Shown one piece after another: positions 4,595-5,062 of a DNA stretch of 5,062 nt. This stretch comes from Deltaproteobacteria bacterium (lineage in GTDB: Bacteria; Myxococcota; B64-G9): the NCBI GenBank assembly GCA_030591745.1, contig JAUVAM010000362.1:1-5062 (forward strand), written 5' to 3'. Below the pieces are notes generated by a model that worked only from the letters and a program-made list of their open reading frames with translations, was not told the DNA's origin and searched no databases. Every line of letters starts with the position of its first letter. The first letter of the stretch is position 1. Made by a program: the position numbers and the translations under genes.

Positions 4595-5062
4595 ATGAAA
4601 AGCATGACCCAAAGCTGGCTGATTCTGATGGCAACGCTGGCGATATTCTGCACCGGCTTTGAGGCGCTCGCCGATGATTTCGAATTGTGGAATGCTCAGG
4701 CCGAGGCCAAACCTGTCCCTGCTCCCGCCCCAGCCGCCGCCCCTGCCGCCGCCCCTGCCGCCGCCATGACCACCATCGACACGGAAGCCGCATCCACAAA
4801 CTCGAGCGAAAGCCTCTCGGTCGTCCGCTTTGGCGCGGGCGCCTCCTGGCAGGTCTTTTTGCGAATGGAAGACAAGCTCACCAGTGATCGAGTCATGAGC
4901 GATTTCTCGTTCTCCTGGGCTCCTTTCGGCCTGCTGGGCGAAATCGGCGCCGACATGTCCATCGGACGGGACGGCATGTTCATCTTCCACCCCAACTTAA
5001 AATTCTTCTTCGTCAAAAACCAAACCTTCTCTCTGTATCTCGAAGGTGCTTGTGATGTGTTG
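4595..5062 (+). CDS. Exported, probably outer-membrane beta-rich protein (3' end outside window)
   Basis: The frame is open from the ATG at 4595 to the window edge (156 codons, no stop), so the gene is cut off by the window. The first 26 residues look like a Sec signal peptide: K2, a hydrophobic core WLILMATLAIFC, and a likely signal peptidase I site ALA|DD. The Cys at 19 is not in a lipobox (it is preceded by F), so a lipoprotein is unlikely. A low-complexity Pro/Ala segment follows (about 39-57), encoded by a 12-base tandem repeat. From about residue 75 the sequence alternates aromatic/hydrophobic and small/polar residues (VRFGAGASWQVFLRM, FSFSWAPFGLLGEIG, LKFFFVKNQTFSLYLEG), which is typical of outer-membrane beta-barrel strands with turns. 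That reading is inference; no named family is recognised. GGGAGG lies five bases before the ATG, and a sigma-54-like promoter lies just upstream. The arrangement matches that of the preceding TPR gene, suggesting co-regulation. Confidence 0.8.
   Translation, partial: MKSMTQSWLILMATLAIFCTGFEALADDFELWNAQAEAKPVPAPAPAAAPAAAPAAAMTTIDTEAASTNSSESLSVVRFGAGASWQVFLRMEDKLTSDRVMSDFSFSWAPFGLLGEIGADMSIGRDGMFIFHPNLKFFFVKNQTFSLYLEGACDVL
4733..4765 (+). repeat. 12-base tandem repeat encoding Ala-Ala-Ala-Pro
   Basis: The unit GCCGCCGCCCCT is present 2.75 times with no mismatches, in frame within the exported-protein gene. It encodes (AAAP)n, a flexible spacer between the signal peptide region and the folded part. 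Because the unit is a multiple of three, copy-number changes would alter linker length without a frameshift. Confidence 0.85.

Noticed and set aside
4595..4654. Lipoprotein signal with Cys19 as the modified residue
   Set aside because: The residues before Cys (A-I-F) do not form a lipobox, while ALA|DD at 24-28 is a good signal peptidase I site.

Overview
The window looks like a chromosomal piece from a Gram-negative bacterium, most likely of the broad deltaproteobacterial / Myxococcota-like kind. This placement is an inference. It rests on an NtrC-type sigma-54 activator, receiver domains ending in the 'FLTKPW' signature, a Pro/Glu-rich membrane-anchored TPR protein and an exported, probably beta-rich protein. 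No marker gene fixes the taxon.

Layout. On the minus strand, read from about 3330 down to 32, lies a compact three-gene signalling operon. It encodes a stand-alone receiver protein (3271-2756), a soluble receiver-coupled histidine kinase (2706-1495) and an NtrC-family sigma-54 response regulator (1498-32). The kinase stop overlaps the regulator start in an ATGATGA arrangement. On the plus strand are a membrane-anchored TPR protein (3637-4455) and the 5' part of a signal-peptide-bearing protein (4595 to the window edge). Bases 1-31 hold no recognisable feature.

The most interesting part is regulatory. Three sequences fit the -24/-12 sigma-54 promoter (TGGCAC-N5-TTGC). They lie before the TPR gene (3596-3611, full core match), before the exported-protein gene (4553-4568, one core mismatch), and on the minus strand before the three-gene operon (3356-3341, one core mismatch). 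Copies of a CCCACCC-(0-3 nt)-TGGGTC element lie about 100-185 bp upstream of these promoters: two complete copies and one degenerate copy in the divergent intergenic region, and one complete copy before the exported-protein gene. Two of the copies sit in a longer conserved block that continues into AGAAC and TTTCCCCG.

Model (inference). The receiver protein and kinase pass an intracellular signal to the NtrC-type regulator. That regulator binds the CCCACCC/TGGGTC enhancers, activates the two envelope-protein genes through sigma-54 RNA polymerase, and activates its own operon from enhancers shared by the divergent promoters. The window would then be a self-contained, autoregulated sigma-54 circuit controlling envelope proteins whose function I do not recognise.
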